This document shows positions 37,384-46,582 of a stretch of 64,000 nt of DNA, one piece after another. The stretch's first letter is position 1. The number at the start of each line of letters is the position of its first letter. A model generated the notes under the pieces. It was given only the letters and a program-made list of their open reading frames with translations. It was not told where the DNA came from and searched no databases. Origin of the DNA: Streptococcus pneumoniae. Lineage in GTDB: Bacteria; Bacillota; Bacilli; Lactobacillales; Streptococcaceae. The stretch spans positions 186,001-250,000 of the forward strand of contig JBFDTN010000001.1 in NCBI GenBank assembly GCA_040719455.1, written 5' to 3'. Made by a program: the position numbers and the translations under genes.

Positions 37384-37425
37384 AAAAAATAGGGATTGAG
37401 CCATTGCTATCAGTCCCTATTTTTT
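37384..37425. terminator. Convergent terminator at the xre gene end
   Basis: AAAAAATAGGGA with TCCCTATTTTTT is a bidirectional hairpin whose right arm overlaps the last codons of the minus-strand regulator gene. Confidence 0.85.
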
Positions 37426-37790
37426 GCTTCCTTTAAGCGAAGAATTGTGTTAAAAGCTGCAGCCAATTCTTCTTTATAAGTGATTGTTTCTAAATTTGCT
37501 AAAAGTTCCAATTCTTCATTGGAGAGATGGATGTGCTTTGTACCATGTTTTTTAGATGTTAGCTCTACCTTTTCAGAATCTATGTGAAAAGAGAAGAAAT
37601 CAGGGAGCGAAATATCTAGCCCTTTAACAATTTTTTCAAGAGTATTGAGTTTAATATTAGAGCTTTCTCCTCTTTCAATCCTTGCAATAGCTGTTGTATC
37701 CATATTTGCCCCTGCGGCTAAAGCTTCTTGGGTAAGATGTTTCATTTTTCGTAGCTCTCTGATTCGTAGTGCTACTTGCTGATCTAACAT
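37410..37790 (-). CDS. XRE-family transcriptional regulator
   Basis: A 126-residue protein with an N-terminal helix-turn-helix (RIRELRKMKHLTQEALAAGANMDTTAIARIERG, residues about 8-40). The C-terminal half is acidic and helical (SNEELELLANLETITYKEEL). It may sense a ligand or a partner protein. It is divergent from the membrane-protein gene at 37940, with about 150 AT-rich bases between, so it may control that gene. This is an inference from position only. Confidence 0.85.
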   Translation of the reverse strand: MLDQQVALRIRELRKMKHLTQEALAAGANMDTTAIARIERGESSNIKLNTLEKIVKGLDISLPDFFSFHIDSEKVELTSKKHGTKHIHLSNEELELLANLETITYKEELAAAFNTILRLKEAKNRD

Positions 37791-37939
37791 ATCTATCTCC
37801 TTTGGTCTGTCTATGATAAAAGGATAAACTTTTGGCAGTCTAGGGCACAGAACATTTGTGTATAGTTTATAAAAATATAGACACTAGAGTATATATTTGT
37901 TACAATAAATTAATATCATACAAGGATAGGAGAAGATGT

Positions 37940-39694
37940 GTGAAGAAAAAAGATTTTCTGCGAGGATTGATTGAGAATCCTTTCTTGCCATATGTCGTTT
38001 TATTGCTTTGGGGAATTCTATTTACCGTTCTATCATATATGGTGATTAATGCTTATCAGCCTGCTTATGATTTTGACTTTCATGCGGCTCGTTTAGTTGG
38101 TCTTGCTCAGTCACTGGCAAACGGAGATTTGCTACCGAATGTAAATTCATTATTTTCCTATGGAACTGGCTATGCGAGTGCGATGTTCTACGGGAATTGG
38201 CAGTTCTATCTGCCAGCTGTACTGTATAATGCTGTACGAAATATAAATATAGCTTATGCATTTTTTGCGTTTTTATTGGTTGTTTTTGATAGCATGAGTA
38301 CCTATTATTGTTTTTCAAAAATGACAAAAAATAAAAAGAATGCTTTTATTGTAGCGCTAATCATTCCCTGTTTTTATCCAGCTTTTGGTTTTGGAATGAC
38401 CATGATTGTAGGTTTTGTACCAATGCTATACTATGCTTTGTATAAAGTTCTCTATGAGAATAAAACAAATCCTATTTTATTAGCTGTTATAGTTGCTTTG
38501 CTGGTACAGACGCACATTCTTTCAACTATTGTTCTTGCGATTAGTTCATTTATTTTCTTGGTGTTAAATGGTAGAAAAGTGAAAATAGAGCATTTGATGT
38601 CGTTTGGTGTATCTGCTATTTTGGGAATTCTGTTAGCTAGCGGTTACTTGATTCAATACTTAGAGCAAGTAAAATCACAAAGTTTTTATTTTTCATGGGT
38701 AGGTAGAGATTTTCCAGTTGATAGTCAAGTGATGTTTGACTTAAAAGAAAATTTCCACTCTGGTTTTGCTTCTTTGACAAATTTTTATGATCTTGTGCTA
38801 AAAGTGGCAGTTTTTTATTTTTTATATAGGTTTCAGTCATTGAAATCTTTATCTAAATCTTTACTTGTAGGAATTGTGATTTTATATGTATCCATGACTC
38901 GTTTGTTGCCTTGGGAATCTTTATTACGGTATAGTTTTTTAGGGAGTTTACAATACACAGAAAGACTTTCCTTCTTCTTACCAATTTTAGTATTGTTAAT
39001 TGTGGTTCTTGAGGTTGATTTTTCTGTTTTAAAAGGACTTGTTGTGGCTATACTATCTATTTATTGTATGAATCATGTTTATGAGGTATCTGTTAAACAT
39101 ATGGATGCAAGTTTACAATTAATGCGAGAACGAAATCAGCGTTTTTCCCTTGTGACTAAGAATCCAGAGAGTGTTTTGATAGATCCTATTGGAGATGAAT
39201 ACTACAATTTAGATGTTCGTCATGAAAATGTGCGAGTAAGTGATTTTAAAGAATTTTCTAATCAAACAAATGTATTCATTAAGAATGTTAAAAAATCATA
39301 TAACAAATTGGAATTTGATGTAGAGTTATTAGACAATCATCAGTCTGCTAGTGTTGTCCTTCCTTTGGTGTGGTATAAAGGTTATGTAGCCGACTATTCA
39401 AATGGTGCAAGTGGAAGTCAGCCAATGATGGCGATAGCAAAAAGAACAGAGACTGAGATAAAAGAGATGAGATCGCGGCGAATGCCGATTTTTCAGAATA
39501 AAGTTTTACATGATGGGAAAATATATTTGACAATTTCTACATCTGGTCATGTGGTTGTGCGGTATCAAAAAACTTTCTTGCAATATGTAGGATATAGTAT
39601 CGAATGTATGAGTTGGGGGATTTTATTGCTGATTGGCATTTATAGATGGGATATGAGTCAATCAGCACTGACAGCTATGAAAAAAATTATTTAA
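37940..39694 (+). CDS. Polytopic membrane protein with 6-PTPS-related / GT-C-like fold
   Basis: A 584-residue protein with about ten membrane helices and a C-terminal extracellular domain. Residues near the N-terminus (NAYQPAYDFDFHAARLVGLAQSLANGDLLPNVNS) resemble the PTPS_related family of YfhO/GT-C type membrane proteins, with acidic residues in the first external loop. Such proteins are thought to be glycosyltransferases or lipid-linked sugar carriers, but none is proven. GTG 37940 follows ATAGGAGAAGAT. An upstream frame extension lacks a site and reads through AT-rich sequence. Confidence 0.7.
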   Translation: MKKKDFLRGLIENPFLPYVVLLLWGILFTVLSYMVINAYQPAYDFDFHAARLVGLAQSLANGDLLPNVNSLFSYGTGYASAMFYGNWQFYLPAVLYNAVRNINIAYAFFAFLLVVFDSMSTYYCFSKMTKNKKNAFIVALIIPCFYPAFGFGMTMIVGFVPMLYYALYKVLYENKTNPILLAVIVALLVQTHILSTIVLAISSFIFLVLNGRKVKIEHLMSFGVSAILGILLASGYLIQYLEQVKSQSFYFSWVGRDFPVDSQVMFDLKENFHSGFASLTNFYDLVLKVAVFYFLYRFQSLKSLSKSLLVGIVILYVSMTRLLPWESLLRYSFLGSLQYTERLSFFLPILVLLIVVLEVDFSVLKGLVVAILSIYCMNHVYEVSVKHMDASLQLMRERNQRFSLVTKNPESVLIDPIGDEYYNLDVRHENVRVSDFKEFSNQTNVFIKNVKKSYNKLEFDVELLDNHQSASVVLPLVWYKGYVADYSNGASGSQPMMAIAKRTETEIKEMRSRRMPIFQNKVLHDGKIYLTISTSGHVVVRYQKTFLQYVGYSIECMSWGILLLIGIYRWDMSQSALTAMKKII

Positions 39695-39719
39695 AATGTT
39701 TATCTATTTCACGGATTCT

Positions 39720-39731
39720 ATGTGGTATAAT
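39720..39731 (+). promoter_or_regulatory. Extended -10 promoter of the MFS transporter
   Basis: TGTGGTATAAT matches TGnTATAAT about 40 bases before the start. Confidence 0.5.
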
Positions 39732-39767
39732 GGGAAAGACATTATGATATAGATGAGTGAGAAAGTT

Positions 39768-40934
39768 ATGAAAAAACAAACAAGAATGATGGCTCTTGGT
39801 CTGGTTATGCTAGGAGCGGTTATGCGAGTGCCCATTACAGCCATTCCACCTATTTTAACGGATATTGCAGCGGGGTTAGGTATTCCTGTCAGTCAGTTGG
39901 GGATTTTGACATCTCTTCCTTTAATCATGTTTGCGCTTTGTTCCTCTTTTGCACCAGTATTAGCGAGAAAGTTAGGGAATGAATGGTTGATTGCTTTGGT
40001 GCTTGGAATGATGATGCTGGGTTCTGTGATTCGAATCCTTAATCTTCCTTTCTTGTTTGTGGGAACGATGCTATTGGGAGCAGGAATTGCAGTAATTAAT
40101 GTTTTGCTACCGAGTTTGGTTTCTACTTATTTTCCTAAGCAAGTGGGACTTTATACGACCATTTATCTTACGACAATGGGCTGTATGGCGACGGTCGGCT
40201 CTGTCCTTGCGGTACCGGTTGTGGCAGCTAGCTCTTGGCAGATATTTATGCTTTTGTTAACAGCCTTGATTGTCCTAGCCTTTTTGGCTTGGTTGCCTAA
40301 TCTAGCGATGAAAAAATCTAGTAAACATGGTAGGACAGATAAAAAATCAAGTTCTCTTTGGACCAATAAATATGCGTGGATTTTCCTGATTTTTGGTGGC
40401 TTGCAATCCATGCTTTACTATACAGAATTGACTTGGCTGCCGACTATGGCAAGAACAGCAGGTTTGTCAGGTTCTGAGGCAGGATTTTTGGCAGGAATTT
40501 TTAGTTTGATTAGTATTCCTGTTTCGATGGTGACGCCTACTGTGGTGGCTCGTTTGAGCAAGGAAGCACGAGCAAAGTGGATGGTGGTTGTGTCTTTAGT
40601 GACGATTGCAGGTTTGGTCTTGCTTCTAGTTGCTCCTCCTCATTTTATGGTGTGGTTGGTAGCTCATCTCCTTTTAGGGGCGTCTGTCAGCGTGCTATTT
40701 CCTTATCTAATGTTATCCTTATCGCTTAAAACAAGCAGCACACAGGCAACGGCTCAGTTATCTGGAATGGTGCAAACAGGAGGGTACTTGATTGCAGCGA
40801 TTGGTCCTGCTTTATTAGGATATAGTTATTCAGTATTCGGCTCATGGCTTCCTTTGATACTCGCTTTGATAGTAGTGACCTTTGTCATGATGTGGACTAT
40901 TGTCCTAATCGAAAAGAAAGATACGATTGTATAG
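39768..40934 (+). CDS. MFS transporter, CynX/NimT-like
   Basis: A 388-residue 12-helix major facilitator protein of the cyanate permease type (MALGLVMLGAVMRVPITAIPPILTDIAAGLG, ILTSLPLIMFALCSSFAPVLARKLG). The substrate is not known. Start is taken at ATG 39768 (MKKQTRMMAL) near GAGTGAGAAAG; ATG 39753, five codons upstream, is an alternative. The TAG stop at 40932-40934 coincides with the TATAG end of a dispersed repeat, so the original 3' end may have been altered by its insertion. Confidence 0.85.
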   Translation: MKKQTRMMALGLVMLGAVMRVPITAIPPILTDIAAGLGIPVSQLGILTSLPLIMFALCSSFAPVLARKLGNEWLIALVLGMMMLGSVIRILNLPFLFVGTMLLGAGIAVINVLLPSLVSTYFPKQVGLYTTIYLTTMGCMATVGSVLAVPVVAASSWQIFMLLLTALIVLAFLAWLPNLAMKKSSKHGRTDKKSSSLWTNKYAWIFLIFGGLQSMLYYTELTWLPTMARTAGLSGSEAGFLAGIFSLISIPVSMVTPTVVARLSKEARAKWMVVVSLVTIAGLVLLLVAPPHFMVWLVAHLLLGASVSVLFPYLMLSLSLKTSSTQATAQLSGMVQTGGYLIAAIGPALLGYSYSVFGSWLPLILALIVVTFVMMWTIVLIEKKDTIV

Positions 40935-41037
40935 CAGTCATTTAGTTTTCATTTATTACGTAGTTAACGCAGTTTCCCTAGCATAAGTTCTGCCTGTGAT
41001 TCGTTGCTTCGTATTCAATCAAAAGGAGACAAGTATA
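40930..41037 (+). repeat. Dispersed MITE-like repeat, copy 5
   Basis: Starts TATAGCAGTCATTTAGTTTTC with core TTTATTACGTAGTTAACGC and CTGCCTGTGATTCGTTGC. The right end (AAGGAGACAAGTATA) is more diverged. The left end provides the stop codon of the MFS gene. Confidence 0.72.
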
Positions 41038-41040
41038 TAA

Positions 41041-41115
41041 AGAGGTTGGGATAAAAGCTCCTGACCTCTTTTTTTATAGATTGAACAGTTTGACACAGTC
41101 TTGTCTGGTTTGTAG
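41041..41115 (+). repeat. Second dispersed intergenic repeat, copy 2 (with terminator)
   Basis: AGAGGTTGGGATAAAAGCTCCTGACCTCTTTTTTT forms a terminator, followed by TTGAACAGTTTGACACAG and CTGGTTTGTAGGG, matching 19461-19540 with about 75% identity by eye. Confidence 0.72.
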
Positions 41116-41209
41116 GGAGTGAGACAAAAATTGATTTCTTTGACATCATGATTGAGTTCTACTCCCTTTTTTAGAATCATTCCTAATTATTAAATTGTCT
41201 GATAATTGT

Positions 41210-41241
41210 TTAAAAATGAGAAAAACTGTGCTATACTAGAG
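41210..41241 (+). promoter_or_regulatory. Promoter of the iron-uptake operon
   Basis: TTTAAA and TATACT are 17 bases apart, the -10 preceded by TGC. Just upstream, AATTAT...ATAATT (about 41185-41208) is a loose dyad that could be a Fur- or PerR-type site, but it is not a clear match. Confidence 0.45.
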
Positions 41242-41267
41242 TTATGTTGTAAAAAGAAGGAGTTTCT

Positions 41268-42131
41268 ATGAAAAAACTTGGTATTGTATTGCTATCATCG
41301 GCAGTTTTATTGACAGCTTGTGGGACAAGCACGACTCAAAAAGCGGAGAATAGCCAGCAAAGCACCACGACACAGGTCAATAAAAAAGCCCTAGATAAGG
41401 CAACATCTGACTACAAGGCTTTTGTCGAAGAGCAAATCGGTCAATTATTGACAGACACGGAAGGTTTTGCTCAATTGCTTAAGGACGGCAAGATAGAAGA
41501 AGCTAAAAAAGTGTATCCAGTCATCCGTATGGCTTATGAGCGGTCAGAGCCGATTGCCGAAAGCTTTGGTGAATCAGATGTGAAAATCGATTTCCGTTTG
41601 GTAGATTACATGGAAGAAAATAAGACTGAAGAAGGCTGGTCAGGCTTCCACCGCATTGAAAAAATCCTTTGGGAAGAAAACACGACAGCAGGTACTGAAA
41701 AATATGCCGATCAGCTGGTCAATGACATCAAGGAATTGAAGGCCAAGATTGCAACAGTTGAGGTTACACCTGACATCATGCTGACAGGGGCAGTTGATTT
41801 GCTCAACGAAGTCGCAACCAGCAAGATCACTGGGGAAGAAGAAGTCTATTCTCATACCGACTTGTATGACTTTAGAGCTAATATCGAAGGGGCTGAAAAA
41901 ATCTTTGAACTCTTCAAACCAATGCTTGAAGCAAAAGATGCACAATTGGTCAGCACCCTTGACAAGGAATTCAAGAATGTCAATGGCCTTCTTGATAAAT
42001 ACATGACAGCTGATAAACACTATAAACTCTATACAGATTTGAGTGCAGAAGATACTAAAACCTTGGCTGAAGCGGTCACTAAGCTCGGTGAGCCACTTTC
42101 TCAAATGGGGATTATCTTAGACGGGAAATAA
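41268..42131 (+). CDS. efeO: EfeM/EfeO-like iron-uptake lipoprotein
   Basis: A 287-residue lipoprotein (lipobox LLTACG, mature Cys at residue 19) with a peptidase_M75/imelysin domain containing the HxxE motif (GFHRIEKILWEE). These proteins bind iron and deliver it to the FTR1 permease. It lacks the cupredoxin domain of E. coli EfeO, so it is the short EfeM form (FepA in Staphylococcus). AAGAAGGAGTTTCT precedes ATG 41268. First gene of the operon efeO-efeB-efeU-tatC-tatA. Confidence 0.88.
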   Translation: MKKLGIVLLSSAVLLTACGTSTTQKAENSQQSTTTQVNKKALDKATSDYKAFVEEQIGQLLTDTEGFAQLLKDGKIEEAKKVYPVIRMAYERSEPIAESFGESDVKIDFRLVDYMEENKTEEGWSGFHRIEKILWEENTTAGTEKYADQLVNDIKELKAKIATVEVTPDIMLTGAVDLLNEVATSKITGEEEVYSHTDLYDFRANIEGAEKIFELFKPMLEAKDAQLVSTLDKEFKNVNGLLDKYMTADKHYKLYTDLSAEDTKTLAEAVTKLGEPLSQMGIILDGK

Positions 42132-42134
42132 GAC

Positions 42135-43367
42135 ATGACAAGAGACGAAAAATGGTTTGATAAAAAAATGGATCGTCGCGAATTTCTCAAAAAAGCAGGT
42201 ATAGGAGGGGCTGGGCTTGCGCTCGGTGCCTCTGGTGCATCTGCTTTTTTCGCTAAAAAGGTGACGAGTGAGAGTGCAAAAGTCGAAGGGAATGAAGACA
42301 TCCCTTTTTACGGAGAGCATCAGGCAGGGATTGTGAGTCCTATGCAGAAGAATGTCTATTTTGTGGTCTTGGATCTGCATTCGACAGATAAGGCAGAGGT
42401 CATCCAGATGTTCAAGGATTGGACAGATTACAGCGAGAAATTGGTGACAGGGCAGTTGGTCAAAAAAGACAGTGAAAACGGCTATCTACCGCCTTTTGAT
42501 ACAGGTGAGACAGTCGGACTCAATCCCCACCGCCTGACACTTACCTTTGGCATTTCCCCTGCCTTTTTGACCAAACTAGGCTTGGAGAACAAGAAGCCCA
42601 AAGAATTTCGAGATTTGCCAGTATTTCCACGAGACCAGCTTAAGGAGAGATATACTGGTGGCGATATTGTCATTCAGGCCTGTGCAGATGATGAGCAGGT
42701 AGCCTTTCATGCCGTTAGAAATCTGGTGAGGAAGGGCCGTCATGTCGTGACCATGAAATGGAGTCAAGCAGGTTTTGCAGCTCTAGGAAACCGCAAAGAA
42801 ACACCGCGCAACCTCTTTGGCTTTAAAGATGGTACAGCAAATGGTAAGACGGAAGAAGAATTCAAGGAAGTCATTTGGTGCGATGATGCCAACTGGATGC
42901 GGGGTGGCACCTATATGGCCGTCCGCCGGATTCAGATGTTCTTGGAAACCTGGGACAGAACTAGCCTCAAAGAGCAGGAAAATACCTTTGGTCGCTACAA
43001 GGAAAGCGGTGCTGCCTTTGGGCAAAAAGATGAATTTGATGAAGTGGATTTGGACTTGAAAGACGATAAGGGAGAGCCGGTTGTGCCTGTTGATTCCCAT
43101 GTCCGTCTGGCCAAGGAGACAGGAATGGAGATCTATCGTCGTTCCTATTCTTATTCGGATGGGATTGATGAGAAAACAGGGCAATTTGACTCAGGTCTGC
43201 TCTTTATCTCTTTCCAAAAAGATCCAGAGCAGTTCATCACCATTCAAAAAAACTTGGGAACTATGGATAAGATGAATGAGTATATCACGCATGTCGGCAG
43301 TGGCTTGTTTGCCTGTTTTGCTGGTGTGAAAAAAGGAGAGTACATTGGTCAAGCCTTATTTGAATAA
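42135..43367 (+). CDS. efeB: Tat-exported Dyp-type haem peroxidase EfeB
   Basis: A 410-residue DyP peroxidase that oxidises or handles haem/ferrous iron outside the cell. The N-terminus has the twin-arginine motif (DRREFLKKAGIGGAGLALGA), a Tat signal. The body has GFKDGTAN (the catalytic Asp motif) and the haem-ligand region near RRSYSYSDG, LLFISFQKD. It starts four bases after the efeO stop. Export through Tat explains the adjacent tatC-tatA. Confidence 0.92.
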   Translation: MTRDEKWFDKKMDRREFLKKAGIGGAGLALGASGASAFFAKKVTSESAKVEGNEDIPFYGEHQAGIVSPMQKNVYFVVLDLHSTDKAEVIQMFKDWTDYSEKLVTGQLVKKDSENGYLPPFDTGETVGLNPHRLTLTFGISPAFLTKLGLENKKPKEFRDLPVFPRDQLKERYTGGDIVIQACADDEQVAFHAVRNLVRKGRHVVTMKWSQAGFAALGNRKETPRNLFGFKDGTANGKTEEEFKEVIWCDDANWMRGGTYMAVRRIQMFLETWDRTSLKEQENTFGRYKESGAAFGQKDEFDEVDLDLKDDKGEPVVPVDSHVRLAKETGMEIYRRSYSYSDGIDEKTGQFDSGLLFISFQKDPEQFITIQKNLGTMDKMNEYITHVGSGLFACFAGVKKGEYIGQALFE

Positions 43368-45042
43368 ACTGGCAGTGGTTGCCTTACTCATTCTCGCCTT
43401 GTTTGTTAGTCCTGTGTCTGCTGAGGAGTCTTACAGTCATCTCTTTATCACGATTACCGATGCGACAACAGCCTTAAAAAAAGGAGATAAGGACGCGGCT
43501 GAGCAGTTGATTGCCCAGCTGCAGGCGGATTTCTCAAACGTTCAAAACCATGATTCCAAGGCAGGCCAAGAAGTCAGCAAACGTTTGGTGGAGCTTGAAA
43601 AGACACCGTCAGAAGAGAATTTGGTCGCAGTTTCAAAAGCTCTTTTGGAATTTGATGCCGAGCAACATCCAGTCGATGTCGAAGTTGAAAAAGAAAAGTT
43701 GATGACTAAACTTACGCCCTACTACGAGCTCTTGCAGGCAGCTATTGACAGTAAGGACATCGCAGCCATCAAGGATCAGTACAAGAAACTCAACAGCACT
43801 TGGACGGTCAATGAAGGCATTGTCCGCGACACCAGCACGGGTCACTATGGGAAGATTGAGACAGCCATTTCTTTCTTGCGTAGCAGCATTGAGACAGAAC
43901 CAGTAGATTATGCCAATATCCAAGCCTCATTTGATGACTTGAAACATGCCATTCAGGACTTCAAGGACGGTAAGGAAGTGGCAGCTGCGTCGACGAATCT
44001 GACCCTGAAAGACGGGATTGATTTGCTGGAGCAGGCAAAAACAGCCTTTGATGCGGGAGATAAGACCAAAGGTGCTTCCTTGATGAAGGAGTTTATCACC
44101 ATTTGGCCGACCATTGAAGGAGATGTTAGCACGCGAAATCCTAGCCTTTATACCCGTGTCGAGAGCGAATCACCCGTCATCATGGTGCGGGGGGAAGAAG
44201 CGGACTATCAAGAAAAGCTGGCTCAGCTGATTGCAGACTTGTCTAGCATTGATACCTCAGCTAGCTACAATGTGTTTGATGCTATGTTGATTTTGCTTCG
44301 TGAAGGAGTTGAAGCCCTTCTTATCGTCATGGCTTTGGTGTCTACTTTAAAAGCTAGCAAGCAGAAGAAGGGGCTAGCTTGGGTCTATGGCGGAGCAGTC
44401 GTGGGGCTTTTAGCGAGCGCTATGTTAGCCATTGTCCTGCAACAATTTTTCCCAGCCCTTTCCTCAGGTGCCAACCGTGAGATCATCGAGGGAGCAGTCG
44501 GGATTGTAGCAGTCATCATGATGATTGTGATTGGGATTTGGCTGCATAGCAAGGCTTCGGTTAAGAAATGGAATGCCTATATGGAAGCGCAAATGCGGGT
44601 AGTTACTGCAAGTGGCAGCTTTATCTCCATGTTTGCCCTCAGCTTTCTTGCAGTCTTTCGTGAGGGGGCAGAAACCATTCTCTTTTATGCGGGAATTCTT
44701 CCCAAAATCAGTCTCAATGAATTTCTTTTAGGGATTGTTTTAGCCTTTCTAGTCCTTCTGATTTTAGCCTTTGTCATGCTCAAAACAACTAGCAAAATCA
44801 AGCCACATAGGGTCTTTTTCTACCTGACTTGGCTGATTTATGCCCTTGCCTTTAAAATGCTTGGAGTGAGCATTCATGCCCTGCAGTTGACCAATATCCT
44901 GCCGAGCCATGTAATCAAAGGAATTCCTACGGTGGATTTTATCGGTCTTTATCCAAGTCTGGAAGTTCTAGTGCCGCAAGTTTTTCTTATCGTTTTGATT
45001 GCTTGGATGACATGGAAGAATCGAGATGCGCATGAAGACTAA
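43345..45042 (+). CDS. efeU: FTR1-family iron permease EfeU
   Basis: A 565-residue protein: a signal-like segment (VVALLILALFVSPVSAEES), a long N-terminal extracytoplasmic helical domain (residues about 25-290), then seven membrane helices with two REXXE motifs, LREGVEALLIV and FREGAETILFYAG, the iron-conduction sites of FTR1. TTG 43345 is the start; AAAAGGAGAG lies at a good distance inside the 3' end of efeB (23-bp overlap). Confidence 0.92.
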   Translation: MVKPYLNKLAVVALLILALFVSPVSAEESYSHLFITITDATTALKKGDKDAAEQLIAQLQADFSNVQNHDSKAGQEVSKRLVELEKTPSEENLVAVSKALLEFDAEQHPVDVEVEKEKLMTKLTPYYELLQAAIDSKDIAAIKDQYKKLNSTWTVNEGIVRDTSTGHYGKIETAISFLRSSIETEPVDYANIQASFDDLKHAIQDFKDGKEVAAASTNLTLKDGIDLLEQAKTAFDAGDKTKGASLMKEFITIWPTIEGDVSTRNPSLYTRVESESPVIMVRGEEADYQEKLAQLIADLSSIDTSASYNVFDAMLILLREGVEALLIVMALVSTLKASKQKKGLAWVYGGAVVGLLASAMLAIVLQQFFPALSSGANREIIEGAVGIVAVIMMIVIGIWLHSKASVKKWNAYMEAQMRVVTASGSFISMFALSFLAVFREGAETILFYAGILPKISLNEFLLGIVLAFLVLLILAFVMLKTTSKIKPHRVFFYLTWLIYALAFKMLGVSIHALQLTNILPSHVIKGIPTVDFIGLYPSLEVLVPQVFLIVLIAWMTWKNRDAHED

Positions 45043-45751
45043 GCAGGAACTAACGATTGTTGAGCATTTGACCGAGTTTCGGAGCCGTTTTATCTGGACG
45101 ATTTCCTTCTTTTTCCTTAGCTTTTTGGTCAGTCTTTATTTTTCCAGCAGTATTTACCAATTTTTGACTCAGGGATTTTCCCAGAAATTGATAGTCCTAG
45201 GTCCTAATGATATCTTGTGGATTTACATCAATCTATCAAGTCTTGTGGCCTTTACCCTGACCCTGCCCTTTATGACCTATCAAGTCTGGGCTTTTGTAGT
45301 ACCAGCGCTTGAGAAGGCTGAGGCTAGGAGTGTCTTTTGGTATATCCCAGCGGTCTTTCTATGTTTTGTGGCAGGTCTGCTATTTGGATTTTATCTAGTC
45401 AGTCCATCCCTCTTGCAGGTCCTCCTGTCTTTTGGAGATGGGCTCTTTGATACCCAGTTAACCGCCCAGAATTATCTAGCCTTTCTGCTACATACGACTC
45501 TTCCTATGGCAGTCGTCTTTGAAATTCCAGTTTTGGTGGCCTTTTTGACCTCCATTGGTATCCTAAGTCCCCGATTTTTGGTACAATATAGAAGACATGC
45601 CTACTTTAGTTTGCTGGTGATTGCAGTTGTCATTACACCAGCTGATTTTACCAGTGATTTAGCCATGACGGTGCCGCTACTTCTCATCTATGAAGTCAGT
45701 GTCGCTCTCAGCAAATGGCTCTACCGTAGAAAAGAAAAAAGGAGAACCTAA
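45026..45751 (+). CDS. tatC: Twin-arginine translocase subunit TatC
   Basis: A 241-residue six-helix membrane protein that recognises twin-arginine signals. It starts MRMKTKQELTIVEHLTEFRSRF with the conserved HLxEFRxR. FMTYQVWAFVVPALEKAEAR and ITPADFTSDLAMTVPLLLIYE are typical. It overlaps the efeU end. ATG 45032 is an alternative start. TatC paired with one TatA is the minimal Gram-positive system, here dedicated to EfeB by position. Confidence 0.93.
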   Translation: MRMKTKQELTIVEHLTEFRSRFIWTISFFFLSFLVSLYFSSSIYQFLTQGFSQKLIVLGPNDILWIYINLSSLVAFTLTLPFMTYQVWAFVVPALEKAEARSVFWYIPAVFLCFVAGLLFGFYLVSPSLLQVLLSFGDGLFDTQLTAQNYLAFLLHTTLPMAVVFEIPVLVAFLTSIGILSPRFLVQYRRHAYFSLLVIAVVITPADFTSDLAMTVPLLLIYEVSVALSKWLYRRKEKRRT

Positions 45752-45752
45752 T

Positions 45753-45929
45753 ATGGGAATCTTACGTGATATTGGAGCGCCAGGAATGATCATCTTGGTC
45801 CTAGGTGCCCTCTTGATTTTTGGACCAAAACGCCTGCCAGAATTAGGCGAGTCTATTGGCAAAATGATTTCATCTTTTAAAAAAGCCATGGACCAAGGAG
45901 AAGATAAGGGAGATGACAAGGACAAATGA
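45753..45929 (+). CDS. tatA: Twin-arginine translocase subunit TatA
   Basis: A 58-residue TatA with one short membrane helix (PGMIILVLGALLIFGPKRLPELG), the FGPKRLPELG hinge, and an amphipathic helix (SIGKMISSFKKAM). A short charged tail follows. ATG 45753 comes after AAAAAAGGAGAACCTAAT. Forms the pore of the Tat system with TatC. Confidence 0.93.
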   Translation: MGILRDIGAPGMIILVLGALLIFGPKRLPELGESIGKMISSFKKAMDQGEDKGDDKDK

Positions 45930-46576
45930 CAGAGGTAAAGGGTCTTTTAGTCATGGATGTGGATAGCACCTTGATTTATGAAGAAGTGATTGATTTATTG
46001 GGTGAGGCGGCAGGTGTTGGTGAAAAAGTTGCTGACATCACTGAGCGAGCGATGCGAGGGGAGCTGGATTTTGAAAAGGCACTTCGTGCGCGTGTTGCCC
46101 TTTTAAAGGGATTGAAAGCGTCGATTTTTGAAGAAGTTCTCCGTAATATTCATGTGACCAAAGGGGCGCAAGAATTGATTACAAAACTCCACAGTGAGGG
46201 GTACAAGATTGGGGTGGTTTCAGGTGGTTTTCACGAGACGGTGGATAGCCTAGCTAGCCGATTAGGGATTGATTATGTCAAAGCCAATCGCTTGGAAATC
46301 AAGGATGGACTGCTGACCGGACAAGTACTGGGCGAAATTGTCACCAAAGAAACTAAGAAAAACATGCTTTTGAAATGGGCGAAAGAACATCACTTGGCGG
46401 CAGAAGATACCGTTGCCGTTGGCGATGGGGCAAATGATTTGCCTATGATTCAGACAGCAGGCATTGGAATTGCCTTTAATGCCAAGCCTGTGGTACGAGA
46501 GGCGGCTCCTTATCAGATTAACGAATACGATTTGTATCAAGTGTGGGATGTGATTCAGAGCTCGAAAAGAAAGTAG
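45926..46576 (+). CDS. serB: Phosphoserine phosphatase SerB
   Basis: A 216-residue HAD hydrolase for the last step of serine synthesis. Motif I is MDVDSTLIYEE, motif II VVSGGF, and motif III/IV VAVGDGANDLPMI. It overlaps the tatA stop by four bases. Glycerate kinase follows seven bases later; both genes act around 3-phosphoglycerate, but the link is loose. Confidence 0.93.
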   Translation: MTEVKGLLVMDVDSTLIYEEVIDLLGEAAGVGEKVADITERAMRGELDFEKALRARVALLKGLKASIFEEVLRNIHVTKGAQELITKLHSEGYKIGVVSGGFHETVDSLASRLGIDYVKANRLEIKDGLLTGQVLGEIVTKETKKNMLLKWAKEHHLAAEDTVAVGDGANDLPMIQTAGIGIAFNAKPVVREAAPYQINEYDLYQVWDVIQSSKRK

Positions 46577-46582
46577 GCAACT

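Noticed and set aside
41180-41210. Clear Fur or PerR box before the iron operon
   Set aside because: The dyad AATTAT/ATAATT is too loose to call; recorded only as a weak possibility with the promoter.
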